From Bacillota bacterium (GTDB taxonomy: Bacteria > Bacillota > Bacilli > Lactobacillales > Streptococcaceae), in NCBI GenBank assembly GCA_021781855.1, contig JAJXWC010000008.1, forward strand, positions 1-27,986: DNA of 27,986 bases, written 5' to 3'. This document shows, piece by piece, positions 1 through 7,863 of the stretch. Within the stretch, counting starts at the first letter, position 1, and every line of letters starts with the position of its first letter. Position numbers and translations under genes: made by a program. Under the pieces are notes generated by a model that saw only the letters and a list, made by a program, of their open reading frames with translations, was not told the DNA's origin and searched no databases.

Positions 1-181
1 GCTGAGCTTTCTTCATGAAAAACCCGTAAGAGCTGCAAAGTCAAATCTGTCGAACCATCATTTACAAAAATATATTCAAATTCAAGAGCAAGCTGTTTTC
101 TAATCTTTTCAATCGCCTCAAAAAAACAGGAAGCGCATCTTCTTCATTATAACACGGCACAATGACCGATAAACGCTGCAT
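1..181 (-). pseudogene. Family 2 glycosyltransferase (GtrB/CsbB-like), 5' part, frame broken; runs off the window
   Basis: The gene starts with ATG at 181 behind a good ribosome site (AAAGGGGG, 5 bases upstream). It reads MQRLSVIVPCYNEEDALPVF, the typical N-terminus of GT-A fold transferases that put a sugar on undecaprenyl or dolichyl phosphate. After codon 20 the frame is lost at a run of seven A (120-126 on the plus strand) and stops after about 39 codons. One base further the family sequence resumes: FEAIEKIRKQLALEF, then the donor-binding FVNDGSTD motif, continuing to the window edge. One extra T would restore the frame. It may be a pseudogene, a phase-variable or slippage-corrected gene, or a sequencing error in a homopolymer. 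It follows the 217-900 gene after 35 bases, so the two are probably cotranscribed. The family is clear; the gene's status is not. Confidence 0.75.
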
Positions 182-216
182 GACTTCCCCCTTTGGATTT
201 TTTCGTCGTAAATTTT

Positions 217-900
217 TCAAACAAAGGAATCAAAAATAACTTTGCTCACACTCTTTTTTACCTGATTATCTTTCAAATCCTCTTGAATTGCCTTCTGAGC
301 GCGCGTCAATACATTCTCATCAGGAATAAGCTCTTTCCGAACTTTTTGGTTCTGTGCCTCAAGTTCTAGCAAATCTACAGCCTCATCAAGTGTATTAACC
401 GCTCTTGACCCCAGAACCTCTGAAAGATAAGAAACACTTTTCGTATTCAGATATTTTTTATCAAGCCAAGAATTAAGCAATATTTCTTTTGTCAAAACCT
501 TCTGAGTCTGCTGCGCAATTTCCTGCTGTCTTTTTTGAAATTTAGGCAATAAAGCCCACGAAATCGTCTTTCGGCCGCCAGGCAAAAAATCCTTCTCCCA
601 TAAAACACGGAAAGCTAACGTTAAAACCAATCCCACACCCCAAGTTAAAAAACTCAAAGCAAACATTTGAATAAAAGACTCAAATTCGGTAATTTTCACT
701 ACACTAGGAGTAAATAATCCCGATGCAGTCGAAGTGTACCACGTAATAAAAATAATTGACAGAATTGCCGAAAGGAGAATGGACTGACGATTGATTTGCC
801 GCTCAATACGTTTTTCAAATTCTTTCTTCAAATCATCAATTTGAAAAATAGCTAAATCAAGTTTTTCTAGCTCACTTAACAACTTTATGCAGTAATCCAT
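217..900 (-). CDS. Unknown protein with two transmembrane helices and coiled-coil flanks
   Basis: I do not recognise this 227-aa protein. The N-terminal 40 residues are charged and helical (about residues 15-40, likely coiled coil). Two hydrophobic helices follow at about 41-56 and 79-100, with a short outside loop. A long cytoplasmic-type C-terminal part is rich in Gln, Lys and Glu. I chose ATG at 900 because AAAGGAG lies 10 bases upstream; a TTG at 927 gives nine more residues but has no ribosome site. The gene precedes the glycosyltransferase start by 35 bases, so it may belong to a cell-envelope sugar pathway, but that is only context. The likely promoter (1267-1295) is separated from the gene by the repeat at 934-1224. 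Confidence 0.75.
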   Translation of the reverse strand: MDYCIKLLSELEKLDLAIFQIDDLKKEFEKRIERQINRQSILLSAILSIIFITWYTSTASGLFTPSVVKITEFESFIQMFALSFLTWGVGLVLTLAFRVLWEKDFLPGGRKTISWALLPKFQKRQQEIAQQTQKVLTKEILLNSWLDKKYLNTKSVSYLSEVLGSRAVNTLDEAVDLLELEAQNQKVRKELIPDENVLTRAQKAIQEDLKDNQVKKSVSKVIFDSFV

Positions 901-933
901 AACATCAGCACTCCTTTCCAAACTCAAGAGAAA

Positions 934-1224
934 TTTTAACTTAGAAAGTGCCTGCTAATTTCCCTGCCTCTTTACTTTACAGCACTATCTCCGCAACTTC
1001 GCTGCTACGAATGACGAGAGTTTTGCTCTCTTTATCCGCAACCTTAGCAGTACACTACGAACGAAGTTTACATCTTTCGTAACGAAGTTAAGATAGAACG
1101 AATGGGTAGTATAGAACAGCGAAAGATGAACAGAGTAACCCGATGGCTTTGATGCCAGGTTGTACTCTAATATCAGTGGAGAAGAAAAAATTTCCCACTG
1201 ATGAAGCAATCACTTCAAAATTTT
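934..1224. repeat. Mosaic intergenic repeat, copy A (about 290 bp)
   Basis: This fills most of the 450-base gap between the atp operon and the 217-900 gene. The left end (934-960) begins TTTTAACTTAGAAAGTGCC. The right end carries CAATCACTT, the inverse of the same end motif GAAGTG-TTGCT. The core hairpin (1005-1047, minus strand) has the flank CTAAGGTTGCGGATAAAG and the stem GAGAG/CTCTC. A second hairpin, ATCAGTGG/CCACTGAT with a 15-base loop, is at 1172-1202. The stretch at about 1163-1220 aligns with 13471-13535 inside copy C, and part of it with 16610-16633 in copy E. A 74-codon open frame lies here, but it is made only of repeat sequence and I do not count it as a gene. Confidence 0.8.
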
Positions 1225-1266
1225 AAATTTGACCTTGATACAAGATTTGATTATTCAATCTTTATT

Positions 1267-1295
1267 ATTTTATCATGAACTTGATGTTTTAGCAA
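1267..1295 (-). promoter_or_regulatory. Putative promoter upstream of repeat A and the 217-900 gene
   Basis: On the minus strand TTGCTA (1290-1295) and TAAAAT (1267-1272) are 17 bp apart, with an extended -10 TG (TGATAAAAT). Transcription would run through repeat A into the 217-900 gene. The 13-mer around the -10 (ATTTTATCATGAA, plus strand) also occurs at the putative promoter at 13826. Confidence 0.5.
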
Positions 1296-1324
1296 TCCTT
1301 TCAGACGATTGAGAGTCGAAAAAT

Positions 1325-1350
1325 AAAAAAACACCCGAAAGGTGCTTTTT
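1325..1350 (-). terminator. Rho-independent terminator of the atp operon
   Basis: Directly after the atpC stop codon the transcript has A-rich sequence, GCACC, the loop TTTCG, GGTGT and a run of T. The A and U tracts extend the stem. This is a typical compact lactococcal/streptococcal terminator. Confidence 0.9.
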
Positions 1351-1788
1351 TTACAAATGTTTTGTTGCAACATTCAAGCGGTTCAATGCACGATGAAGCG
1401 AAACTTCCGCCCGTTTAACATCATCCACTTTATGTTCCGCTTTGGCAATTTCAATTTCACGCTCCGCACGAATTTTGGCACGTTCAGCACGAGAAACATC
1501 AATGTCACGGTCGCGTTCAGCAGAATCCGCCACAATCGTTACAAGATTGTGATTTACTTCAACAATTCCACCATTAACTGCAATATAATCTACTTGACCT
1601 TTTTTATCTTCAGGTCGCCGAACTTTCAGCTCATCAATTTCCAAAGCAGCAATCGTTGAAATCATGTGTGGCAAAATTCCTATGTCGCCTTCGGTTGTTC
1701 GAACTAAAACAAAAGTACCGTGATGATCATAGACAATGCCGTTGGGTGTAATCACCTGAACCGTCATTTCTTCTAATTCTTCAGCCAT
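1351..1788 (-). CDS. atpC: ATP synthase F1 epsilon subunit
   Basis: This 145-aa protein is the epsilon subunit of the F1 central stalk, which couples rotation to catalysis and can inhibit ATP hydrolysis. The N-terminal beta-sandwich (about residues 8-90) has the family features TVQVITPNGIVYD and IGILPHMISTIAALEID. The C-terminal helical hairpin (about 95-140) is Arg/Glu/Lys/Ala rich. ATG at 1788 follows GGAGG by 4 bases; a second Met at residue 8 would match the usual family start but lacks its own ribosome site. It is the last gene of the operon, 41 bases after atpD. That gap holds the palindrome GCTTTGCAAAGC (1806-1817). The terminator follows directly. Confidence 0.97.
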   Translation of the reverse strand: MAEELEEMTVQVITPNGIVYDHHGTFVLVRTTEGDIGILPHMISTIAALEIDELKVRRPEDKKGQVDYIAVNGGIVEVNHNLVTIVADSAERDRDIDVSRAERAKIRAEREIEIAKAEHKVDDVKRAEVSLHRALNRLNVATKHL

Positions 1789-1829
1789 TTTTCCTCCAAC
1801 ACTTTGCTTTGCAAAGCTTCATTTACCGA

Positions 1830-3239
1830 TTAATATCCCATTTTCTTGGCTTTATCAAGAACATCTTCGATAGGGCCAACGCCACGGAAAGCATCTTCTG
1901 GGATAGAATCATACTTACCGTCAAGAATTCCTTTAAAGTCAGCGACAGTCTTTTCAACAGGAACATATGAACCAGGAACGCCGGTAAATGTTTCAGCAAC
2001 GTGGAAGTTCTGAGAAAGGAAGAACTGAATACGACGCGCACGACCAACCAGTGTCTTTTCTTCATCAGAAAGTTCATCCATACCAAGAATGGCAATGATG
2101 TCTTGTAGCTCTTTGTAACGTTGCAAGACACGTTGAACTTCCATTGCGACAGCATAGTGTTCTTCACCAACAATTTCTGGTGAAAGTGCACGGGAACTTG
2201 AAGCGAGTGGGTCAACGGCTGGATAAATACCAATCTGCGTCAATTTACGGTCCAAGTTCGTTGTAGCATCCAAGTGAGCGAATGTTGTTGCTGGCGCTGG
2301 GTCAGTATAGTCATCGGCAGGTACATAAATGGCTTGGATAGAAGTAACAGAACCACTCTTTGTAGAGGTAATACGCTCTTGAAGTTGTCCCATTTCAGTA
2401 GCAAGAGTAGGTTGGTAACCAACGGCAGAAGGCATACGCCCCAACAGGGCAGAAACTTCTGAACCAGCTTGAGTAAAACGGAAAATGTTGTCAATAAAGA
2501 GCAAAACGTCTTTATGTTCAACATCTCGGAAATATTCAGCAAGGGTCAAACCAGTCAAAGCAACACGCATACGCGCTCCAGGTGGTTCATTCATCTGACC
2601 GAAGACCATGGCTGTTTTTTCCAAAACACCTGATTCCTTCATTTCAAAATAAAGGTCGTTCCCCTCACGAGTACGTTCTCCAACACCAGTAAACACGGAA
2701 ATACCACCGTGGTTTTGTGCAATATTATGGATTAACTCTTGAATTAGGACCGTTTTACCAACTCCGGCACCACCGAACAGACCAATTTTACCACCTTTGA
2801 GATAAGGGGCAAGCAGGTCAACGACCTTAATCCCTGTAACTAAAATTTCATTGGCAGTTGATAATTCATCAAATGTTGGTGCTTTTTTATGAATTGGACT
2901 ACGATTTGCATCTTCTGCAAATGGTGTTCCTGGGTCAATCGTGTCACCAAGAACATTAAAGACACGCCCAAGTGTTTCAGGTCCAACAGGAACTGAAATA
3001 GGTTTGCCAGTATCGAGGACTTCGAGTCCACGAGTCAAACCGTCTGTTGATTCCATGGCAATCGTACGAATTGCACCATCACCAAGTTCAAGAGCAACTT
3101 CGAGTACGATTTTAGTTTTAACGCCATCAACGTCTTTATAAACGACAAGAGCATTGTTAATCTCAGGCAAGGTTGCATCGGAAGCAAATTCCACATCCAC
3201 AACTGGACCAATGACCTGAGTAATTTTACCAGAACTCAA
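1830..3239 (-). CDS. atpD: ATP synthase F1 beta subunit
   Basis: This is the catalytic subunit of F1 (469 aa, normal length). It has the P-loop GGAGVGKT (residues 156-163), the catalytic Glu in GVGERTREGND (E188), LLFIDNIFRFTQAGSEVSALLGRMPS, and DELSDEE near residue 391. The start is TTG at 3239, supported by GGAGG 7 bases upstream and by the family N-terminus MSSGKITQV; no ATG is available in frame. A 109-base gap separates it from atpG, the longest in the operon, and contains nested inverted repeats (3312-3358). The rare start codon together with this leader is the only odd feature. Confidence 0.99.
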   Translation of the reverse strand: MSSGKITQVIGPVVDVEFASDATLPEINNALVVYKDVDGVKTKIVLEVALELGDGAIRTIAMESTDGLTRGLEVLDTGKPISVPVGPETLGRVFNVLGDTIDPGTPFAEDANRSPIHKKAPTFDELSTANEILVTGIKVVDLLAPYLKGGKIGLFGGAGVGKTVLIQELIHNIAQNHGGISVFTGVGERTREGNDLYFEMKESGVLEKTAMVFGQMNEPPGARMRVALTGLTLAEYFRDVEHKDVLLFIDNIFRFTQAGSEVSALLGRMPSAVGYQPTLATEMGQLQERITSTKSGSVTSIQAIYVPADDYTDPAPATTFAHLDATTNLDRKLTQIGIYPAVDPLASSSRALSPEIVGEEHYAVAMEVQRVLQRYKELQDIIAILGMDELSDEEKTLVGRARRIQFFLSQNFHVAETFTGVPGSYVPVEKTVADFKGILDGKYDSIPEDAFRGVGPIEDVLDKAKKMGY

Positions 3240-3311
3240 TGTTTTTCCTCCTTAATTTATTTTTTGATTTATGTAAATATTTTTAACAGTAAGTCATACC
3301 AGAGAAGCAAA

Positions 3312-3358
3312 AGCTTTATATACTAAGCTAAATAGCTTATCCAAAACTTTATAAAGCT
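3312..3358 (-). promoter_or_regulatory. Nested inverted repeats in the atpG-atpD gap
   Basis: An outer 9-bp pair (AGCTTTATA at 3312-3320 with TATAAAGCT at 3350-3358) encloses a 7-bp hairpin (TAAGCTA AA TAGCTTA, 3324-3339). The outer arm covers the atpG stop codon (3349-3351). Only four T follow on the transcript side, so it is not a normal terminator. A role in partial termination, mRNA processing or stability is inference. Confidence 0.5.
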
Positions 3359-4212
3359 GCAGCTCCAGCAACAATTTCCGTAATTTCTTGCGTGATTGCC
3401 GCTTGACGCGCACGGTTAAACTGAATAGTTAAATCATTGATAACCGTATGAGCATTGTCTGTAGCAGTTTGCATTGCTGTCATACCAGCTGCATGTTCAG
3501 CAGTTTTGGCATCTACAATCGAACCGTAAATCAAACTCTCAGCATATTGAGGCAGAAGTTGCTCCAAAATAACCTCACGGTCTGGTTCCAACTCAAATGT
3601 TTCCAAACTTGGTTTTGCATCAATAGCATCAAATGAAATAGGCAACATTTTTTCCATGCGTACTTCACTTGTCAGTGAATTAACGTGATGATTATAACAA
3701 ACATAAAGTTCATCGAATTCTTCTGACTGATATAATTTTACAGCTTCAGAAACAATATTTCGAACTTCTTCAAAATTTGGCTGGTCGGAAAGTCCGCGTA
3801 ATTCATAAGAGACCTTGATATTGCGAGCCTTGAAAAAATCAGCTCCCATACCACCAAGTGCCATAACTGAGAAGGCATCGTCATTTTGTTTCTTCATCAA
3901 TTCAGACATAACTGATTTTAAAATATTTGAATTGTAGCCACCAACAAGTCCGCGGTCTGAAGTAATAACCAAATAACCTGTCCGTTTGACCGGGCGTTTC
4001 AGCATCATCGGATTTTTTGTTGGTCCTTTGTCATGTGAAACGAGGTCAAAAGTAACTTGTCGAACTTTTGAAGCATAAATTTGATACTTTTTAGCGTGGC
4101 TTTCAGATTTTTGCAATTTTGCTGCCGAAACCATTTGCATAGCGCCAGTGATTTGACTAGTTTTGCTTGTTGACGCGATTTTTGATTTAATTTCGTTTAG
4201 TGAAGCTCCCAT
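3349..4212 (-). CDS. atpG: ATP synthase F1 gamma subunit
   Basis: This is the rotating central shaft of F1 (287 aa). The N-terminal coiled-coil helix MGASLNEIKSKIASTSKTSQ and the C-terminal helix rich in AHTVINDLTIQFNRARQAAI are the conserved parts. The middle Rossmann-like domain includes VITSDRGLVGGYNSNI. ATG at 4212 has AGGAGG 7 bases upstream. It lies 16 bases after atpA. Confidence 0.98.
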   Translation of the reverse strand: MGASLNEIKSKIASTSKTSQITGAMQMVSAAKLQKSESHAKKYQIYASKVRQVTFDLVSHDKGPTKNPMMLKRPVKRTGYLVITSDRGLVGGYNSNILKSVMSELMKKQNDDAFSVMALGGMGADFFKARNIKVSYELRGLSDQPNFEEVRNIVSEAVKLYQSEEFDELYVCYNHHVNSLTSEVRMEKMLPISFDAIDAKPSLETFELEPDREVILEQLLPQYAESLIYGSIVDAKTAEHAAGMTAMQTATDNAHTVINDLTIQFNRARQAAITQEITEIVAGAAAL

Positions 4213-4228
4213 AAAGTGAACCTCCTAA

Positions 4229-5731
4229 TCAATAATTTGTTGTATTTTTGAATGCTTTGATGGCTTCGTCAAGCTGAGCTTCTTCGGGCAGATTGTGCGT
4301 ATCTGTGATGACTTTCAACAAATCAGCATAATTGGCATCAAAGAAGTTGCCCATTTTTTCTTCAAAATCAAGAATGGAAGCAACAGGCACATCGTCAAGG
4401 AAGCCGTGAGTCAAAGCGTACAAAATCATAACCTGTTTTTCAACTGGCAATGGCTTGTGCAAGGGCTGTTTCAAGACTTCAACTGTCCGTTTACCACGTT
4501 CGAGTTTGGCCTGTGTTGCAGCATCCAAATCTGAACCAAATTGTGAGAAAGCTTCAAGTTCACGGAATGACGCAAGGTCAAGACGCAGCGTTCCTGCAAC
4601 TTTCTTCATGGCTTTAATCTGAGCATCACCACCGACACGAGAAACTGAGAACCCAGCGTCAATCGCAGGACGAACACCAGAGTTAAAGTAATCTGTATCC
4701 AAGAAAATCTGCCCGTCAGTAATAGAGATAACGTTCGTAGCAATATAAGCTGAAATGTCACCAGCCTGTGTCTCAATGAAAGGCAAGGCAGTCATCGAAC
4801 CTCCGCCAAGTTCATCTGAAAGTTTAGCGGCACGCTCAAGAAGGCGTGAATGGAGATAGAAAACGTCACCTGGATAAGCTTCACGTCCTGGTGGACGACG
4901 GAGCAAGAGCGAAAGTTCACGGTAAGCGACCGCTTGTTTTGACAAGTCATCATAAACGACCAAAACGTGCTTGCCATTGTACATAAATTCTTCACCCATA
5001 GCAGCACCTGCATAAGGCGCAATATAAACAAGTGGAGAAGGTTGTGAGGCAGAAGCCGAAACAACGATTGTATAGTCCAAAGCACCATATTTACGAAGTG
5101 TTTCAACTTGTGTACGAACGGTTGATTCTTTTTGACCAATGGCAACATAGATACAAATCATATCTTGCCCTTTTTGGTTCAAAATTGCATCAATCGCAAT
5201 AGATGTTTTACCTGTTTGACGGTCACCGATAACGAGTTCACGCTGACCACGCCCGATTGGGACAAGGGCATCAATAGCTTTGAGTCCTGTTTGAAGTGGT
5301 TCTGAAACGTGTTTACGTTGCATAACACCAGGAGCTTTTGCTTCGACAGGACGGAATTTTCCTGTATTCAAATCGCCAAGTCCATCAATCGGCTGTCCGA
5401 GCGGATTAACGACACGTCCGATGAGTTCTTCGCCGACTTGAACTTCCATGATTTTTCCTGTACGTTTTACCGTATCTCCTTCACGGATGCTAAGGAAGTC
5501 GCCGAGGACAATAATACCAACATCTGTGGCATCTAAGTTTTGCGCCATACCAAGTACACCGTTTGAAAATTCAACAAGCTCACCGCTCATCGCATTATCA
5601 AGACCATAGGCACGCGCGATACCGTCACCAACATAGGTAACGACACCAGTTTCGGCAACTTCAAAATCTGGTGTAAAATTTTCAATTTGTTGTTTAATCA
5701 GTGAGCTGATTTCATTTGCATTGATTGCCAA
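4229..5731 (-). CDS. atpA: ATP synthase F1 alpha subunit
   Basis: This is the non-catalytic nucleotide-binding subunit of F1 (500 aa, normal length). The P-loop GDRQTGKT is at residues 169-176. The arginine finger region SRVGGDAQIKAMKK has R365. The start is TTG at 5731 with AGGAG 7 bases upstream; it gives the family N-terminus MAINANEISSLIK. Residue 369 is Asp where I expect a small residue, usually Ala, right after SRVGG. A 60-base leader separates it from atpH and contains an imperfect stem-loop (5764-5794). Confidence 0.99.
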   Translation of the reverse strand: MAINANEISSLIKQQIENFTPDFEVAETGVVTYVGDGIARAYGLDNAMSGELVEFSNGVLGMAQNLDATDVGIIVLGDFLSIREGDTVKRTGKIMEVQVGEELIGRVVNPLGQPIDGLGDLNTGKFRPVEAKAPGVMQRKHVSEPLQTGLKAIDALVPIGRGQRELVIGDRQTGKTSIAIDAILNQKGQDMICIYVAIGQKESTVRTQVETLRKYGALDYTIVVSASASQPSPLVYIAPYAGAAMGEEFMYNGKHVLVVYDDLSKQAVAYRELSLLLRRPPGREAYPGDVFYLHSRLLERAAKLSDELGGGSMTALPFIETQAGDISAYIATNVISITDGQIFLDTDYFNSGVRPAIDAGFSVSRVGGDAQIKAMKKVAGTLRLDLASFRELEAFSQFGSDLDAATQAKLERGKRTVEVLKQPLHKPLPVEKQVMILYALTHGFLDDVPVASILDFEEKMGNFFDANYADLLKVITDTHNLPEEAQLDEAIKAFKNTTNY

Positions 5732-5763
5732 AAATATGCTCCTTTCTTTGTTTCTTTAATTGT

Positions 5764-5794
5764 TGAGTATAAAAATTCAAATTTTCGACACTCA
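5764..5794 (-). promoter_or_regulatory. Stem-loop in the atpH-atpA gap
   Basis: TGAGT (5764-5768) pairs with ACTCA (5790-5794). Inside lies a second stem, AAAATT/AATTTT (5772-5777 and 5780-5785). As in the atpG-atpD gap, the outer arm covers the upstream stop codon (atpH, 5792-5794). No U-rich tail follows on the transcript. The function is unknown. Confidence 0.45.
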
Positions 5795-6319
5795 CAAAAT
5801 CTCATTTGCGATTTTCACAAGTTGAGATTTGATTGAAGCATCAATGATTTTTCCGCGTGAATTCACAATGAAACCACCAAGAATTTTTTCATTGACTGTG
5901 TTAATAATTTTGACTTCATTGAGGTCAAATTTTGTTTTTGCAAGTTGAGCAAATTTTTCGATTTGTTCATTTGTGAGTGCAATACTTGAAATGACTTCGA
6001 CATCGGCAATTTTAAACATATCATCGGCAGAATTCTTTACTTCTTGTAAAATTTCTGCGAGATTTGCCAAACGACCGTTAGCGCGGATTGTATTCAAGAA
6101 ATTATGCATCAACTCTGAAGCCGTCTGATTGAGTGTATCAACAACTTCTGATTTTGCAGCATCTGAATAGACTTCACTTTCGAAAAAGCTATTCAGATTT
6201 GAAGCTTCAAAAAGTGCCGTAAGTTGAGCAATTTCTGCGAGAATTTCCTCTAATTTGCCTTGTTCTTGAGCAACTTCAAGTAGTGCTTTACTGTACTTTT
6301 GAGAATTTACTTTTGTCAT
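5792..6319 (-). CDS. atpH: ATP synthase F1 delta subunit (peripheral stalk)
   Basis: This 175-aa protein connects the top of F1 to the b subunits (OSCP family). The N-terminal six-helix domain starts TKVNSQKYSKALLEVAQEQG. The C-terminal part has the conserved ILGGFIVNSRGKIIDASIKSQL. ATG at 6319 is one base after the atpF stop codon, and its ribosome site GGAGA lies inside the end of atpF, which suggests translational coupling. Confidence 0.97.
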   Translation of the reverse strand: MTKVNSQKYSKALLEVAQEQGKLEEILAEIAQLTALFEASNLNSFFESEVYSDAAKSEVVDTLNQTASELMHNFLNTIRANGRLANLAEILQEVKNSADDMFKIADVEVISSIALTNEQIEKFAQLAKTKFDLNEVKIINTVNEKILGGFIVNSRGKIIDASIKSQLVKIANEIL

Positions 6320-6320
6320 C

Positions 6321-6827
6321 TTATTCTCCTAACTTAGAGAGATAAGAGTCTATCAATTCCTGTTGCGCAGCTACATCAAGGGAGCGGCCAATCAATTTTT
6401 CAGCAATTTTTACTGAAATATCGGCAACTTCCCCTTTAACTGAACTAAGTGCTTCTTTACGTTCCTGGTCAATTTCGGCAGTTGCGCGAGCTTTCGTTGC
6501 CTCCGCTTCTTCTTTTGCTACGGCTGCAATTTTAGCGCGATTCTGATTAGCTGTATCTTGAGCTGTTTGGATAATTCCAGCAGCTTCAGCTTTTGAACCT
6601 GCTAATTCAGCCTCACGTTGTACAACGAGTTCTGCTGCTTGTTTGTTTGAAGCTTCTGCCTCATCAATGTCATCAGAAATTTTCTTTGCACGTTGTTCAA
6701 AGATACTTGTGATTTGTTTCCATGCAAAAACACGAATCAAAATCAGTAAGATAATAAATGCGCCACTCGCAACGATAACGTTACCGATAACAACGGTACC
6801 TGGAGCAGCAGTCAATAAGTTAAACAT
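6321..6827 (-). CDS. atpF: ATP synthase Fo b subunit (peripheral stalk)
   Basis: This 168-aa subunit has one N-terminal transmembrane helix (about residues 12-32, TVVIGNVIVASGAFIILLIL) followed by a long Ala/Glu/Lys/Gln-rich helix (35-160) that forms the stator coiled coil. Its partner is the delta subunit encoded next. ATG at 6827 has AGGAG 6 bases upstream and lies 9 bases after the atpB stop. Confidence 0.97.
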   Translation of the reverse strand: MFNLLTAAPGTVVIGNVIVASGAFIILLILIRVFAWKQITSIFEQRAKKISDDIDEAEASNKQAAELVVQREAELAGSKAEAAGIIQTAQDTANQNRAKIAAVAKEEAEATKARATAEIDQERKEALSSVKGEVADISVKIAEKLIGRSLDVAAQQELIDSYLSKLGE

Positions 6828-6836
6828 ATTCTACTC

Positions 6837-7550
6837 CTATTCTTCTTCTAAAATTTTGTGGCTAATGTAAAGATTCGTCAATAGAACAAAAACATAAGCC
6901 TGCAGAGACGAGATAAAGATTGAAAATCCAATCCATGCTACACCTAAAATCCATGCTACAGGAAGCATAAACATTGTGGATTTAATCATACTAGCAATCA
7001 AGCCAAGCATAACTTCACCAGCAAAAATATTCCCATAAAGACGTAAACCAAGTGATAATGTGTTGGTAAATTCTTCCAAAATGTTCATTGGAAGCATGGC
7101 TTTTGGCGCTTTCCAAAATGCAACTCGGAGATATTTTTTAAATCCAAATTTTTGAACGCCAAGCGTATTGGCAAGAACCATGACCAAAAGTGCCAAAGTC
7201 AAGTCAATAGCAGGATTAGCTGTTGGTGATTTCCAAAGTGAAATGCCACTTGGTGTATCCAAGATGGTAATCAGCCCAAGCGTATTTGCAATAAGAAGGA
7301 AAGAAAATAGGGTAAAGCTCATGAGTGTGAAGCGTGGTGCTTCGTGAGCGCCAAGGTTATCTTTTCCGATACCATTGACAAAATCAATCACCCACTCTAG
7401 AACATTTTGTTTACCTGTTGGTTTGAGCTGCATATTGCGGCTCGCCCAAAATATCAGGCCAAAGACGATGAGGATTGTCAAGACTGCCATAGTGGTTACT
7501 GTACCGTCAAAGGCAATCGGACCGATATAAAAGGTCCATGTTGATTCCAT
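6837..7550 (-). CDS. atpB: ATP synthase Fo a subunit (proton channel)
   Basis: This 237-aa, five- to six-helix membrane protein forms the two proton half-channels beside the c-ring. The essential Arg is R170 in NTLSLGLRLYGNIFAGEV. The C-terminal helix pair AYVFVLLTNLYI is also typical. ATG at 7550 is preceded by AAAGGAAG. It is the second gene of the operon, 49 bases after atpE. Confidence 0.98.
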   Translation of the reverse strand: MESTWTFYIGPIAFDGTVTTMAVLTILIVFGLIFWASRNMQLKPTGKQNVLEWVIDFVNGIGKDNLGAHEAPRFTLMSFTLFSFLLIANTLGLITILDTPSGISLWKSPTANPAIDLTLALLVMVLANTLGVQKFGFKKYLRVAFWKAPKAMLPMNILEEFTNTLSLGLRLYGNIFAGEVMLGLIASMIKSTMFMLPVAWILGVAWIGFSIFISSLQAYVFVLLTNLYISHKILEEE

Positions 7551-7599
7551 GTCTTGTTCTTCCTTTCTAATCTAATTTTTGAGAATTAAGTTCTTGAAA

Positions 7600-7812
7600 T
7601 TAGAACAAGAAAGCCATAGCAAGCGCGATGAAGAATGTACCTTCGGCAAAGGCGATACCAAGGAACATGTTAGTACGAAGTTTGCTTTCCATTTCTGGCT
7701 GGCGAGCAACTGATTGGATAAATGATGATACGACAAGACCATCACCGATAGCGGCACCAAGAGCACCAAGACCGATTGCTACTGCTTTAAGAGCGGCAAG
7801 TGTAATTGTCAT
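7600..7812 (-). CDS. atpE: ATP synthase Fo c subunit (proteolipid ring)
   Basis: This is a 70-aa hairpin of two transmembrane helices that forms the rotor ring. Helix 1 carries the Gly/Ala packing pattern GLGALGAAIG (residues 14-23). The polar loop is ARQPE (36-40). The proton-binding carboxylate is E57 in FAEG. It has proton-type residues and I see no clear sodium-site signature. ATG at 7812 follows GAGGT by 5 bases. It is the first gene of the operon, as usual in lactococci and streptococci, and there is no atpI upstream. Confidence 0.98.
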   Translation of the reverse strand: MTITLAALKAVAIGLGALGAAIGDGLVVSSFIQSVARQPEMESKLRTNMFLGIAFAEGTFFIALAMAFLF

Positions 7813-7831
7813 GTGAGACCTCTTTCTATTA

Positions 7832-7845
7832 TGCGGTTTTCCGCA
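7832..7845 (-). promoter_or_regulatory. Short hairpin in the atpE 5' leader
   Basis: TGCGG and CCGCA pair perfectly around an AAAA loop in the predicted leader RNA, about 20 bases upstream of the atpE start and just before the ribosome site. It may shape translation or stability of the leader; this is inference. Confidence 0.5.
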
Positions 7846-7863
7846 ATTTTTGATTACTATGAA

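Noticed and set aside
985..1209. Open frame of 74 codons on the minus strand
   Set aside because: It lies wholly within repeat A, has no ribosome site, and has no protein-like pattern.
1342..1659. Long plus-strand frames opposite atpC and other genes
   Set aside because: They are antisense shadows of well-identified genes; none has a ribosome site or a recognisable domain.
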